Below, piece by piece: positions 1 through 8,866 of a DNA stretch of 64,000 nucleotides. The notes beneath the pieces are model-generated. The model worked only from the letters and a program-made list of their open reading frames with translations. It did not search any database and was not told the origin of the DNA. The first letter of the stretch is position 1; every line of letters starts with the position of its first letter. Source of the DNA: Lachnospiraceae bacterium (lineage in GTDB: Bacteria; Bacillota; Clostridia; Lachnospirales; Lachnospiraceae); NCBI GenBank assembly GCA_910575035.1, contig CAJTDL010000002.1:240362-304361 (forward strand), given 5' to 3'. A program made the position numbers and the translations under genes.

Positions 1-1344
1 CAGCATCAGTTCTGGTGTAACAATGACTGAAACGCCTGTAACTGTTTCCTCTGAATCCTCCGCTGATTTTGCAACTTTTCCCTCATCTATGACAGACTGC
101 TCATCTGCCTGCTGTACCTGCTGCTGCACAAGATAGGAAGCTGTAATTTGAGAAGTGGCAGGAGCCGCCATAAAAGAAAGGAATATAGCGACAGTAGCTA
201 TCATGAACGCTTCCAATAATATCTGCCCAAATATTTTTATCTTTGGTGTCCCAAGGGCTAATAAAATTCCAATTTCCTGTACCCTCCCTTTCATCCAAAA
301 AACGAATACTAAAAATAAGATGATTAGGCTGGCTCCTGCAACCACAATGACTAATATTTCGCTGACATGCTCCAAATCATTGAAATTTTTGGACATCTTA
401 TCAATGTTTCCATTGTTGTCAATTAAATCATAGCGTTCCCATCCAATATCCACTTTCTGTATCTCTTTTTTTATTTCATCGTATTGGTTCACGTCTGCCA
501 CTTTGAAGTATGCTTTTTCGTACAATGCCCCCGATGTGCTTCCTTCGGCTTTTTCTGGAAACCCTAAGTCTGTAAATATAATATTTTCAGAACGGAACGT
601 ATCTCCAGCCATAACAGGCGTCATTTTCTGCTGAACTGTATAAATACCAACAATCTCCGCCGCAAAGACGGTTGAGTTTTCTACATCACGGCGGTCATTG
701 AATTGTATCCTGTTTCCAACCGACAGGCTGTTTTTTTCGGCAAGTTCTTCTGAAATCACACATACATTGGCATCTTCCTCCGTTATCATCCGTCCGTCTT
801 TAATTGTTACATTCCCTGACAGGACATTTGCATCCAATGCCATATCCTTATTGCCTATTAAGCTGACACAAAGTAAATCGGAACTCTGGTCTACATCATC
901 ATCCTCAATTCTGGAAAAATCCACGGGATTTACTGCCGTGACGGCGGTTGTCAGATTATATTCTGAAATGCCAGAAACAGCGGCAATCTTTTCCATATCG
1001 CCTATTAAAAGCGTCTGGAACGAATTGTCATAAGATACACTCCATGATGTCCCATACTCTGTTTTTATTTTTTTAACATTTACGCCATCAAAATTTCCTT
1101 CTTCCCCACTCGGTTTTTTTGCAAGAATTTCATCTGCCCTGTCCCTCTTGTTCTCTTCGTTTGCTTCCATCAGAAATCCAGCGCCTACCGCCTGCTTTGT
1201 CTTATTCTGGGTGGCGATGCTTGCGTTTCGGCTAGCTATGCCCGACAAAAAAAACAGGCTGATAATCAATACTACAAAAAACAGCAGTATACTTTTGACT
1301 GGTTTGCGTATGACCGAACGCCACGCCATTTGAAAACTGTTCAT
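1..1344 (-). CDS. FtsX-like ABC transporter permease (3' end outside window)
   Basis: Begins with an ATG at 1344, four bases after the stop of the upstream permease, and stays open to the window edge, so the C-terminus is missing. The visible part has one N-terminal membrane helix (about residues 18-38), a large outside domain of about 220 residues resembling the MacB periplasmic core, and then the first FtsX helices with the family-typical stretch EIGILLALGTPK, where permeases contact the ATPase. It is the second permease of a lipoprotein-permease-permease operon. The ATPase is not seen and presumably lies beyond position 1. The family exports peptides or transmits force across the membrane; the substrate cannot be told. 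Confidence 0.85.
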   Translation of the reverse strand, partial: MNSFQMAWRSVIRKPVKSILLFFVVLIISLFFLSGIASRNASIATQNKTKQAVGAGFLMEANEENKRDRADEILAKKPSGEEGNFDGVNVKKIKTEYGTSWSVSYDNSFQTLLIGDMEKIAAVSGISEYNLTTAVTAVNPVDFSRIEDDDVDQSSDLLCVSLIGNKDMALDANVLSGNVTIKDGRMITEEDANVCVISEELAEKNSLSVGNRIQFNDRRDVENSTVFAAEIVGIYTVQQKMTPVMAGDTFRSENIIFTDLGFPEKAEGSTSGALYEKAYFKVADVNQYDEIKKEIQKVDIGWERYDLIDNNGNIDKMSKNFNDLEHVSEILVIVVAGASLIILFLVFVFWMKGRVQEIGILLALGTPKIKIFGQILLEAFMIATVAIFLSFMAAPATSQITASYLVQQQVQQADEQSVIDEGKVAKSAEDSEETVTGVSVIVTPELML

Positions 1345-1347
1345 TGT

Positions 1348-2565
1348 CTATCCCTCCATTTTTGATAAAGTTTCTTTGGGATTTGTCCTTAATATTGGAA
1401 GCAGGGAAATTATGACTGCCGCCAATACTAGCAGGATTCCCAAACCTGCCAGAACGACGATATCTTTAAACTGCAATAAGACCTCTAAAGAAATGTCTGC
1501 CCCTCCAGAATCTGTAAGGAAACCTTGTAAAATGCCAGCCATAAAATTTCCCAGACAACAGGAGCCTAAGACAGCCAGTGCAAAGACCAAAAATGATTCC
1601 AGAAATACCTGTAAAAAAATACTGGATTTTGGTTTCCCGATACTGATAAAAATGGCAGCTTCCCTCTGCCTTGTCCGCATCCACATACAAAGCAGCAAAG
1701 ATATGATGGCTGTTCCTGCCGCAAGTGTCAGGATAAGCATAAGCTTTGCAGCTCTTGTAATCTGTTCCAACGGCAGAGCCATTTGTTGGTACAAGGTATC
1801 CGATGTCGTAGAATCTGCTTTATCGGATAAATGCTTGTTCAATTCTTCTTCTAATAAACTTAATTGCTCTGGATTTTTGCAATAAACGGCAACTTTGGCA
1901 TAACCGTCCATTCCAAATAAATCCGAGTAGGAACTGTTATCTATGAATATCTGGTTTTCAATACGGTTTACAGAATCCATCCCTTCTGGCTGTTTGCTTT
2001 CACTTCCAGATAAAAAGATGCCAACAATCTCCAGGGAAACCCGCTTTCCATCAGCATTTCCCAATTCTATCAAGTCGCCTAATTTTAATTGGTTGGCATC
2101 CGCCAGATAAGAGTTGATAACAATTCCTTTTATGTCTTCTGAAATATATCTGCCAGAAATAAGACGGTACACTCCTTCTGAAAATCCGCTGTCATTTTCC
2201 AGATTGTCATAGGATAGAACAGATGCTTTCTGATTGGATTCTTCTGTGGAATCGCTGCCTGTAATCAATTGAAAGTTTACAGGAAACGCAGTGTTTCTGG
2301 CTAAGCAATTTACGGTGGAGACTTCCGCCAAATCCTTTATCCATTCCACGTCGTCTAACGTAATCTTGTTTTCTTCTTTCAAAATACCCATGACAACTTT
2401 TGCTTTTGTTTTTTCCCCAATTGCCGCTTTTGAATCAGCCGTTGCACGGAGAATCATGTTAGTGCTTAATATCATGCTGCTCACAATGAGCAGCACAAAA
2501 AACAGCAGGATTGTCTTTGATTTTTTCCGCTTCAAATACCGAAACGCAAGCTGATAAAATGCCAT
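1348..2565 (-). CDS. FtsX-like ABC transporter permease
   Basis: 405 residues with the MacB/FtsX layout: one N-terminal helix (about 20-38), an outside domain (about 45-270), then three C-terminal helices. It contains REAAIFISIGKPKSSI, the equivalent of the FtsX cytoplasmic coupling segment. It ends four bases before the next permease and starts 18 bases after the lipoprotein stop, so the genes are almost certainly co-transcribed. The two permeases are similar in plan and probably form a heterodimer with an ATPase encoded outside the window. Placed opposite an OmpR-type two-component system, it fits an envelope-stress or antimicrobial-peptide response module; that role is inference. Confidence 0.87.
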   Translation of the reverse strand: MAFYQLAFRYLKRKKSKTILLFFVLLIVSSMILSTNMILRATADSKAAIGEKTKAKVVMGILKEENKITLDDVEWIKDLAEVSTVNCLARNTAFPVNFQLITGSDSTEESNQKASVLSYDNLENDSGFSEGVYRLISGRYISEDIKGIVINSYLADANQLKLGDLIELGNADGKRVSLEIVGIFLSGSESKQPEGMDSVNRIENQIFIDNSSYSDLFGMDGYAKVAVYCKNPEQLSLLEEELNKHLSDKADSTTSDTLYQQMALPLEQITRAAKLMLILTLAAGTAIISLLLCMWMRTRQREAAIFISIGKPKSSIFLQVFLESFLVFALAVLGSCCLGNFMAGILQGFLTDSGGADISLEVLLQFKDIVVLAGLGILLVLAAVIISLLPILRTNPKETLSKMEG

Positions 2566-2583
2566 GTTTATTTTCCACCTCCC

Positions 2584-3255
2584 TTAGTTATATTCATATT
2601 GGACAATCACTGCTTTTGTAGCCGTAAAATTTTCTGTATCATCAAAATTTCCATAAAGCAGCAAGGATGTTTTTTTCTTTATATCCGCTTTGGCAGCTTC
2701 ACTGACTGTGGCTTTTCCAGTCGCTATGCTCATAACCGCTCTTTGGAATATGCAGTTATCTCCATATTTAATATTGATTTTTTCCGCTTCATCTTCGTAT
2801 CCATCCGCCGCAATGGCAGCCTCTCCATCATTACTTGATGTTACAGGGGTAATCGTACATCCATTGTCTGAAAATCCTGTCACGCTTCCCTGTAAATCGG
2901 ATGCAGCAATCATTTCATCGGCATCCATACTGCCGACAGCATTTGAATTGTTCCCATCGGAGGTATTCTTTGAATTGTTTTCATCAGGGGTATTTTTCGG
3001 ATTGTTTTCATCAGGAGTATTCTTTGGATTGTCCTCATCGGGAGTCTCTTTTGAATTGTTCTCATTGGAAGTATCCTTTGAATCGTTTTCATTGGGAGCA
3101 TCTTTTTTGTCAGGATTTGTTATGTCATTTTCAATATAGGCATCTTTGGTTTCTCTTTCTCTGTTTGTTCCCATGTCATTCGATGTGCCACAACCTGCCA
3201 AAGCAAAAATACTTACCCCAACTATTAGCATCTGCATTAATTTTTTGTTCTTCAT
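2584..3255 (-). CDS. Lipoprotein with Asn/Asp/Lys-rich repeat linker
   Basis: 223 residues. The N-terminus is a lipoprotein signal peptide (KNKK, hydrophobic core, lipobox LAGC with Cys at about residue 22). Residues about 48-105 are a low-complexity chain of degenerate units like NPKNTPDEN, which would act as a hydrophilic stalk. The C-terminal domain (about 110-223) is unrecognised; it has no obvious enzyme motif. It is the first gene of the operon with the two FtsX-like permeases, so it may be the substrate-binding or sensor lipoprotein of that transporter. The start is supported by a ribosome-binding site (GAAAGGCGG) just upstream. Confidence 0.8.
   Translation of the reverse strand: MKNKKLMQMLIVGVSIFALAGCGTSNDMGTNRERETKDAYIENDITNPDKKDAPNENDSKDTSNENNSKETPDEDNPKNTPDENNPKNTPDENNSKNTSDGNNSNAVGSMDADEMIAASDLQGSVTGFSDNGCTITPVTSSNDGEAAIAADGYEDEAEKINIKYGDNCIFQRAVMSIATGKATVSEAAKADIKKKTSLLLYGNFDDTENFTATKAVIVQYEYN
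2938..3110 (-). repeat. Tandem degenerate coding repeat
   Basis: About six units of roughly 30 nucleotides encode variations on NSK(N/D/E)T(P/S)DENN inside the lipoprotein. Copies differ by only a few bases, so repeat number may vary between strains. No spacers are present, so this is not a CRISPR array. Confidence 0.75.
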
Positions 3256-3662
3256 GATTATTTTCCGCCTTTCTTTTGATATGTTTGTATTTTAGCACCA
3301 TGATTTTTATATACCCTGCAAGGCATTCAAGTTATCAAGCTGCAAAGCCATTGTATAGAAAAACTTCGCTAAAAATCCTGTAAAATTACAAAAAATATAA
3401 AGGACTTTTTAGAGGATTTTTACAGGATTTCATATTATACTGATATTAAGCAGATTATATAATCTCATCAAAAATATTTACTGTTGCAAATAGCGGCAAG
3501 ATTGCAGATATGCGAAAAAGATGCTATCATGCTTCCCATATATATCCCATAGTAAAGTTCTTGTGCCAGATAGATTCACAAATAGTATGAACTAGAGAAT
3601 ATCTAGCAGATATGCTTTCATGCTCTGGGAAAATAAACAAAACTAAGGAAAGGATTTAAACA
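3256..3662. promoter_or_regulatory. Divergent promoter region with GGATT-type regulator boxes
   Basis: 407 bp with no gene, between the lipoprotein operon and the response regulator. On the plus strand, GGATT boxes at 3414-3418 and 3425-3429 lie in an 11-bp direct repeat (TTTTTANAGGA at 3406-3416 and 3417-3427), followed by TATTATAC at about 3433. On the minus strand a matching TTTTACAGGATTTTTA (complement of about 3370-3385) faces the lipoprotein operon, followed by a TATACAAT-like -10. Phased 11-bp direct repeats are typical of OmpR-family sites. The inference is that the regulator at 3663 binds here and controls both directions. Confidence 0.55.
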
Positions 3663-4349
3663 ATGAAAATACTTCTTTTAGAAGATGACTTAGAGCTTTG
3701 CAGCTCAATACAATCGCAATTAACGAAAAACGGTTATATGGTTGATGCTTGTAATGATGGGGAAACCGCCATGCTGTATGCCTTACATACAGATTATTCC
3801 TATGATTTAGCTATTGTGGACAGAATGCTCCCTGTGATTGATGGGCTGACGATTATTAAGGCTATGCGGAAAAAAGGTATCCAGATTCCTGTTATCATCA
3901 TTACAGGAATGACCGCCCTTAATGAAAAGATAGAGGGACTGGATGGCGGGGCTGACGATTATTTAGTCAAGCCGTTCCATATCCAAGAACTGCTTGCACG
4001 GGTAAGGGCTTTAACAAGACGTCCAAGCCAAATAAAAGCAGAAGATATACTTCAATATGCCGACTTGCGTTTCAATAAATCAAGCCGTGAATTGACTTGC
4101 AGCCCTAAAACTATTTTTTTAACAGCAAAAGAGTCTGAATTATTATATGTCTTTATGAAAAGCCCAGAAACGCTTTTTTCAAGGGAACAGCTTATACTGA
4201 AAATATGGGGCACGTCATCGGAAGTTGAACAAGGGAATGTTGATAATTATATTTCTTTCCTGCGGAAACGGTTAAGGGAATTAAAGAGTAGCTGTGAAAT
4301 AAAAACCGTATATGGGGCTGGGTATTCCCTGACCCAGAAAAAGAAATAA
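3663..4349 (+). CDS. OmpR-family response regulator
   Basis: 228 residues. The receiver domain (1-about 120) has the acidic pair E7/D8/D9 and phospho-acceptor D53 in LAIVDRMLP, plus the conserved KPF lysine (YLVKPFHIQEL). The C-terminal winged helix (about 130-225) ends with VYGAGYSL. A ribosome-binding site AAGGAAAGG precedes the ATG. It is followed after 41 bp by its histidine kinase and is divergent from the lipoprotein/FtsX operon, which is its likely target. Confidence 0.93.
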   Translation: MKILLLEDDLELCSSIQSQLTKNGYMVDACNDGETAMLYALHTDYSYDLAIVDRMLPVIDGLTIIKAMRKKGIQIPVIIITGMTALNEKIEGLDGGADDYLVKPFHIQELLARVRALTRRPSQIKAEDILQYADLRFNKSSRELTCSPKTIFLTAKESELLYVFMKSPETLFSREQLILKIWGTSSEVEQGNVDNYISFLRKRLRELKSSCEIKTVYGAGYSLTQKKK

Positions 4350-4351
4350 AA

Positions 4352-4379
4352 TTTTTTATGGCATATGAGCCATAAAAAA
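4352..4379 (+). promoter_or_regulatory. Intercistronic hairpin touching the kinase ribosome-binding site
   Basis: A perfect 11-bp inverted repeat (TTTTTTATGGC at 4352-4362 and its complement at 4369-4379, loop of 6) lies between regulator and kinase. The AAAAAA of the right arm runs directly into GGAGG at 4380-4384. It could stabilise the upstream message or modulate kinase translation. It is AT-rich and lacks a following U-run, so it is a poor terminator. Confidence 0.55.
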
Positions 4380-4390
4380 GGAGGTTAAAA

Positions 4391-5704
4391 ATGCTGAAGC
4401 CACTGTCAAAAAAATTGAATACCATTTTTATAACGGTGATTATGTTAATTATTACATCAATTATGATAATTCTCTGCAACAATTACGTCCACATGGAGCA
4501 GTCAAGTGAAGTTCTTTTATTTCAAAGAATGGTTACGCAGATGATGTACCAGCTTGAAGATACCAACCAGAATTTTGAATCCATTGCGGATTCCTACCAT
4601 GAGTATAAATCCCCGATATTTTGCTATATCCAAGATACTTCTGGAAAGATGGTATATCAAACAGCTTTTGACTTTCCTACTGATGTAGATACTCTTTTAG
4701 AGCGTTTCCGCACACAGACAGACAAAGAGGATACTTTCATAATAACAAATGATAACAAGCCGGCTACAGACCAAAGCGGTGTTTTTATGTTTAACGGAAC
4801 GAAAAATGACGAATATTTAGGGATACTTGCAACGATTGTAACGCCAAATGACACAGCTTATCATCTGTCACTGATTTACAGGCAGAAGTCCTTATTTGAT
4901 ATTTTAACAAAACAGGCTTTCCTTTATGTTTCCTTATGGTGTCTTTCCCTTATTGCCGTGACGATTATGAGCCATTTGCTAATAAAGAAAGCATTAAAAC
5001 CAACAGAGGTCATGTTGAAAAGCCAAAAAGATTTTATAGCTTCTGCTTCACATGAATTAAAATCGCCGCTCGCTGTTATTCTGGCAAACGCAGAGAAGCT
5101 GGAACAATTACAAATAGATAATACTGAATTTAGAAAATCGGTTAAAATATTAGACAAGGAATGCATGAGAATGTCAAAACTGGTAAGGGATATGCTGCTT
5201 CTTGCTTCTTCTGATGCGAAATCATGGACGATATGCAAAAATACCATTGATATAGACACATTATTAATCTCATTATATGAAACTTATGAACCAATCTGCA
5301 TCAGTAAAAAAATCCGCCTGTGCTTGGAAATCAGTGAAACCAGCTATCCTAAATTTTGTGCGGATGAAGAACGGCTTTTTCAGATATTGACAATTTATAT
5401 GGAGAATGCCATCCACCATTCCGTAGGTAATAAACAAATTGAAATTAAAACGGCAGTAACGGCAAAACATATCACATTTTTCGTAATAGACCACGGAAAC
5501 GGTATTTCCGAAGATGATAAGCCATATATCTTTAACCGTTTCTATTGCGCCGACAAATCAAGGACAGATAAATCAAATTTTGGATTAGGACTTAGTATAG
5601 CAGACGAACTTGCAAAAATGATGAATGGTAAAGTAGGCTGTAAAGATACGGATGGGGGCGGGGCTACATTTTTTGTTACACTTCCTTGTTCCACATATCC
5701 GTAG
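4391..5704 (+). CDS. Membrane histidine kinase
   Basis: 437 residues. Helix at about 10-30, an outside sensor loop to about 165, a second helix at about 176-196, then the dimerisation and phospho-acceptor helix with H221 in the H-box SASHELKSPLA, and an ATPase domain with N-box (ENAIHHS), DHGNGIS G1 box and GLGLSIADEL G2 box. Classical EnvZ/PhoR-like arrangement without an evident HAMP. Good ribosome-binding site GGAGG 6 bp before the ATG. Partner of the regulator at 3663. Confidence 0.92.
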   Translation: MLKPLSKKLNTIFITVIMLIITSIMIILCNNYVHMEQSSEVLLFQRMVTQMMYQLEDTNQNFESIADSYHEYKSPIFCYIQDTSGKMVYQTAFDFPTDVDTLLERFRTQTDKEDTFIITNDNKPATDQSGVFMFNGTKNDEYLGILATIVTPNDTAYHLSLIYRQKSLFDILTKQAFLYVSLWCLSLIAVTIMSHLLIKKALKPTEVMLKSQKDFIASASHELKSPLAVILANAEKLEQLQIDNTEFRKSVKILDKECMRMSKLVRDMLLLASSDAKSWTICKNTIDIDTLLISLYETYEPICISKKIRLCLEISETSYPKFCADEERLFQILTIYMENAIHHSVGNKQIEIKTAVTAKHITFFVIDHGNGISEDDKPYIFNRFYCADKSRTDKSNFGLGLSIADELAKMMNGKVGCKDTDGGGATFFVTLPCSTYP

Positions 5705-5859
5705 ACCAGTACCTATACCCAGACAGTCCGATAGGGAAATTTTCCTTTCTTTACTGTTCGTAATCGGAGACAACAATATAAGCTTTCTGTTTTCTATATG
5801 ACAAAAAAACAGCTATTACATATACAGAAAATAGATTACCACCCTGCTTTTTTAAAAAA

Positions 5860-5906
5860 ATGAGTAAATCATGCAAAAAATCTGCGTGATTTACTCATTC
5901 TTTTTT
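5860..5906 (+). terminator. Intrinsic terminator after the kinase
   Basis: A 12-bp perfect stem (ATGAGTAAATCA at 5860-5871, complement at 5887-5898) is followed by TCTTTTTT. It separates the two-component system from the ABC genes at 5961, which therefore probably have their own promoter or are attenuated here. Confidence 0.85.
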
Positions 5907-5960
5907 ACACCCCCAAAATTACAATACTGTTATCAAAAAAAGCAAAGGAGAATAAAAAAA

Positions 5961-6710
5961 ATGGCTACATTATTGGAAGCGAAAAATGTAACAAAAATTT
6001 ATGTGAAATCACAGCACCCAAGCCTTAACAAAGTATCGTTCAGCGTAACGGACGGCGAATTTATTGCCATTATGGGGGCTTCCGGATCAGGAAAGACAAC
6101 ATTGCTTAATGTTCTTTCTACTATTGATACACCCACAAGCGGCAGCATTACAATAAACGGTATCAATCTTAAAAATCTGACTGATTCCAAAGCAGCGGAT
6201 TTCCGCAGGGATAATCTGGGTTTCATTTTTCAGGAATATCTGCTGTTAGACAGCCTTACTATTTTTGAGAATATCGCTGTTCCACTGACTTTGCAGAAAC
6301 TCCCACCCCAAAAAATAGAAAACATGATACGGAGCCTGGCGAAAAGCTTTGGTATTGACGCACAGTTAGATAAATATCCAGATGAGCTTTCAGGTGGGCA
6401 AAGGCAGCGTGCTTCTGCTCTAAGAGCCATTGTGAAACGTCCAAGCATTTTATTTGCAGACGAACCGACTGGTGCATTGGATTCAAGTTCCGCAACAGAT
6501 TTGCTGAACACTTTAAAGGAATCAAACGAAAGCCTCCATACTACGATATTAATGGTCACACATGATGCTTATGCTGCAAGTTTTGCTGACCGCATCCTGA
6601 TTTTTAAAGACGGCTGCATCATTCAGGAATTATTGAAACAAAATGCTGACAGGCGTGCATTCTATGAATCCATTGCACATGAAATAGCAAAATTAGACAC
6701 AGAAAGGTAG
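5961..6710 (+). CDS. ABC transporter ATP-binding protein (BceA/MacB-like)
   Basis: 249 residues from the ATG at 5961, which has AAAGGAG ten bases upstream; an in-frame ATG at 5871 is rejected because it lies in the terminator stem. Walker A is GASGSGKT, the signature LSGGQRQR, Walker B ILFADEPTGALD, and the switch histidine sits in MVTHD. Family members power FtsX-type permeases such as BceB in bacitracin and lantibiotic detoxification. The permease follows after 10 bp. Target peptide unknown. Confidence 0.92.
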   Translation: MATLLEAKNVTKIYVKSQHPSLNKVSFSVTDGEFIAIMGASGSGKTTLLNVLSTIDTPTSGSITINGINLKNLTDSKAADFRRDNLGFIFQEYLLLDSLTIFENIAVPLTLQKLPPQKIENMIRSLAKSFGIDAQLDKYPDELSGGQRQRASALRAIVKRPSILFADEPTGALDSSSATDLLNTLKESNESLHTTILMVTHDAYAASFADRILIFKDGCIIQELLKQNADRRAFYESIAHEIAKLDTER

Positions 6711-6720
6711 GGAAGTACCC

Positions 6721-8727
6721 ATGAACCATTTATCTATGGCACTTAAGAACCTAAAAAATAATTTTTCCTTTTATGCCCTTTATTTATTGTCCATTTCCTT
6801 TGTGATTACTATTTTTTTTGCATTTACTTCATTTTCCATGAATAAAGTTATACTTGAGAAAATATCAGGCGACGGGCGGGTGGAAACCATGTGCAACACG
6901 ATTTCTATATTCCTTATGGCATTTGTAATTTTTTATATGTCGTATTCAAACCGTTTCTTCTTGCGCCGGCGCACAAAGGAATTGGGTATTTACGCATTAT
7001 TAGGATATCGGAAGTCCACGATACTGTCCCTACTTACAGCAGAAAACCTGCTCTCCTGTTTTGGGGCTTTCGTAATCGGAATCCTTTTGGGCGGTCTGTT
7101 CCACAAAGGCATTGTGTTTGGCATTACAAAATTACTGGACTTGACAGTCAATAATTCGGAAATACCGTTTTTTAACCTGAATGCTATGGTAAAGACAGCA
7201 TGTTTTGTTTTTGCCATTATTATCATATTATCGCTGTCCAACAGCAGATTTCTTTTTAAATCTTCCCTTATGGATTTAGTGCGGTTTGAAAAAGGTGCAG
7301 AAAAACAGACAAAGTTCCATGCTGTTCCTTCCATAATCGGGTTTGTATCTGTCATTTTGGGATATGGTATTGCCCTTGACATCCTTCGGGGCGAAAAATC
7401 TGTCTGGTTTTCAGTTGGGTTTTATGCTGTTGGAATGCTTACATTTACACTCATTCTTTTTGGGACAGTGCTTTTTATTGCATCTTTTCTCCCTTATGCG
7501 GTACAGACTGGCAAGAAAAATAAGAAGAAATTTTATACGGAAACAAGAATCATTACTTCACCAGGTTTTATATACCGGATGCGCTCCAATTCAAAAACGC
7601 TGATCATGCTCACATTACTGTCCGCCGCAACTTTGACTGTTTCAAGTGCTATGGCTCTGACCCTGTATTATCCGATTGCAGCAGTATCCCGCATTGCACC
7701 GTCAGAAATTGAGTGCCGTATTGAAAAGGAGAGCGATCTGCCCGCAATCATGGAAATCGTGAACAACTATTCATCCGGAGATGATATTACATTCCTGCAG
7801 ACTGATATTTATAAAGTCACTTCTACTGCCGGGCAGCTTCCCATGGAATACAGTGTCGGAACTTCCAAAGGAGATGCTGACAACGAAAAAATTCTTCGGA
7901 ATGCAGGTTTTGAATGCATCTCATATTCTGACTATACTGCCATTCTGAAAGCGCAGGGGCGGCAAAAGGATTTGGAACAATTTACAATGTTAAACAATAA
8001 TGAGTGTATTTTTGTAAGATACCAGCCAACTTCCGGCAAGGACGAAACAGGCAGCACTTATCCACTGCTCATAAACAATACAGAAATACCTGTCACTGTG
8101 ATTATGGCCACATTAGATAATCCTATTTCTTTTGCGAACAGTATTGGTACTTTGATTGTAAGTGACAGTTTATACAACATGATATCTGAAAACGCCGCCC
8201 CCGAAACGAAAGTCTTAAGTATAAATGGAAGTTCCATAACAGGTAATGAGGATCTGTTTCAGGCTTTGTCTGCATATCTGGATAAAAGCCCTTACCTGCA
8301 GGGCAATTCCCACAGGATACATGAAGTGGTTTCCCTAAACAGTTCCACCTTCCTGCTGATAGGCTTTCTTGTGGTATTATTCTTTATCGCAACAGGCAGC
8401 ATTCTGTATTTTAATAACATTTCTGCTATAGCCGATTCAAAATCCGATTACGATATCCTCATAAAAATAGGATATACTTACAGGAAGATTAAAAAAATCA
8501 TCCGGAAACAAGCAATCACATTCTTTAGCATTCCGTTTCTATTCGGATTGACAGACTGTATCTTTGCCACATTAGTATACAAGACAGCGCTTATGCAGAA
8601 CCTTTTGGCAAACAGCATTGTTTTATACGCCCCTACGATATTAGCCATTGTGCTAACACTGATCATTTATCTGCTTTATTACTGTATGACTGTCCATACC
8701 TGCTGTAAAATGGTTTTGGGAAAATAA
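6721..8727 (+). CDS. BceB-like FtsX permease
   Basis: 668 residues, the usual length for BceB-type permeases. Ten predicted membrane helices: helix 1 (about 15-38), a group to about 260, a large outside domain between about 325 and 535 (typical of BceB, used for peptide sensing), and three C-terminal helices. RTKELGIYALLGYRK is the FtsX coupling segment. Translation starts ten bases after the ATPase stop. The module probably removes or senses a cell-wall-active peptide and could work with either flanking two-component system. Confidence 0.9.
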   Translation: MNHLSMALKNLKNNFSFYALYLLSISFVITIFFAFTSFSMNKVILEKISGDGRVETMCNTISIFLMAFVIFYMSYSNRFFLRRRTKELGIYALLGYRKSTILSLLTAENLLSCFGAFVIGILLGGLFHKGIVFGITKLLDLTVNNSEIPFFNLNAMVKTACFVFAIIIILSLSNSRFLFKSSLMDLVRFEKGAEKQTKFHAVPSIIGFVSVILGYGIALDILRGEKSVWFSVGFYAVGMLTFTLILFGTVLFIASFLPYAVQTGKKNKKKFYTETRIITSPGFIYRMRSNSKTLIMLTLLSAATLTVSSAMALTLYYPIAAVSRIAPSEIECRIEKESDLPAIMEIVNNYSSGDDITFLQTDIYKVTSTAGQLPMEYSVGTSKGDADNEKILRNAGFECISYSDYTAILKAQGRQKDLEQFTMLNNNECIFVRYQPTSGKDETGSTYPLLINNTEIPVTVIMATLDNPISFANSIGTLIVSDSLYNMISENAAPETKVLSINGSSITGNEDLFQALSAYLDKSPYLQGNSHRIHEVVSLNSSTFLLIGFLVVLFFIATGSILYFNNISAIADSKSDYDILIKIGYTYRKIKKIIRKQAITFFSIPFLFGLTDCIFATLVYKTALMQNLLANSIVLYAPTILAIVLTLIIYLLYYCMTVHTCCKMVLGK

Positions 8728-8733
8728 AGACTA

Positions 8734-8772
8734 TGCGAAAATGCCGCCTCTTTATCATCCGGCATTTTCGCA
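8734..8772 (+). terminator. Hairpin after the Bce-like permease
   Basis: A 13-bp perfect stem (TGCGAAAATGCCG at 8734-8746, complement at 8760-8772) starts seven bases after the stop codon. There is no good U-run behind it, so it is a weak or Rho-assisted terminator, or an mRNA 3' end stabiliser. Confidence 0.6.
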
Positions 8773-8812
8773 AGCTATATGTAAGGCTATCAGAATCATG
8801 TGAAAATTTTAG

Positions 8813-8840
8813 TTGTATATACACAGGTAAATGGTATAAT
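8813..8840 (+). promoter_or_regulatory. Predicted sigma-A promoter of the NarL-type TCS
   Basis: TTGTAT (8813-8818), 16-bp spacer, TATAAT (8835-8840), 27 bp upstream of the kinase start. This gives the TCS its own transcription unit. Confidence 0.6.
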
Positions 8841-8866
8841 TTAGGCATAGATAAGGAGGCAAAAAT

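Noticed and set aside
2938..3110. Possible CRISPR-like repeats
   Set aside because: Contiguous coding repeats without spacers, in frame with a lipoprotein stalk.
5871..5960. A longer N-terminus for the ABC ATPase starting at the ATG 5871
   Set aside because: That ATG is inside the intrinsic terminator stem; the ATG at 5961 has a proper ribosome-binding site and the family-typical start.
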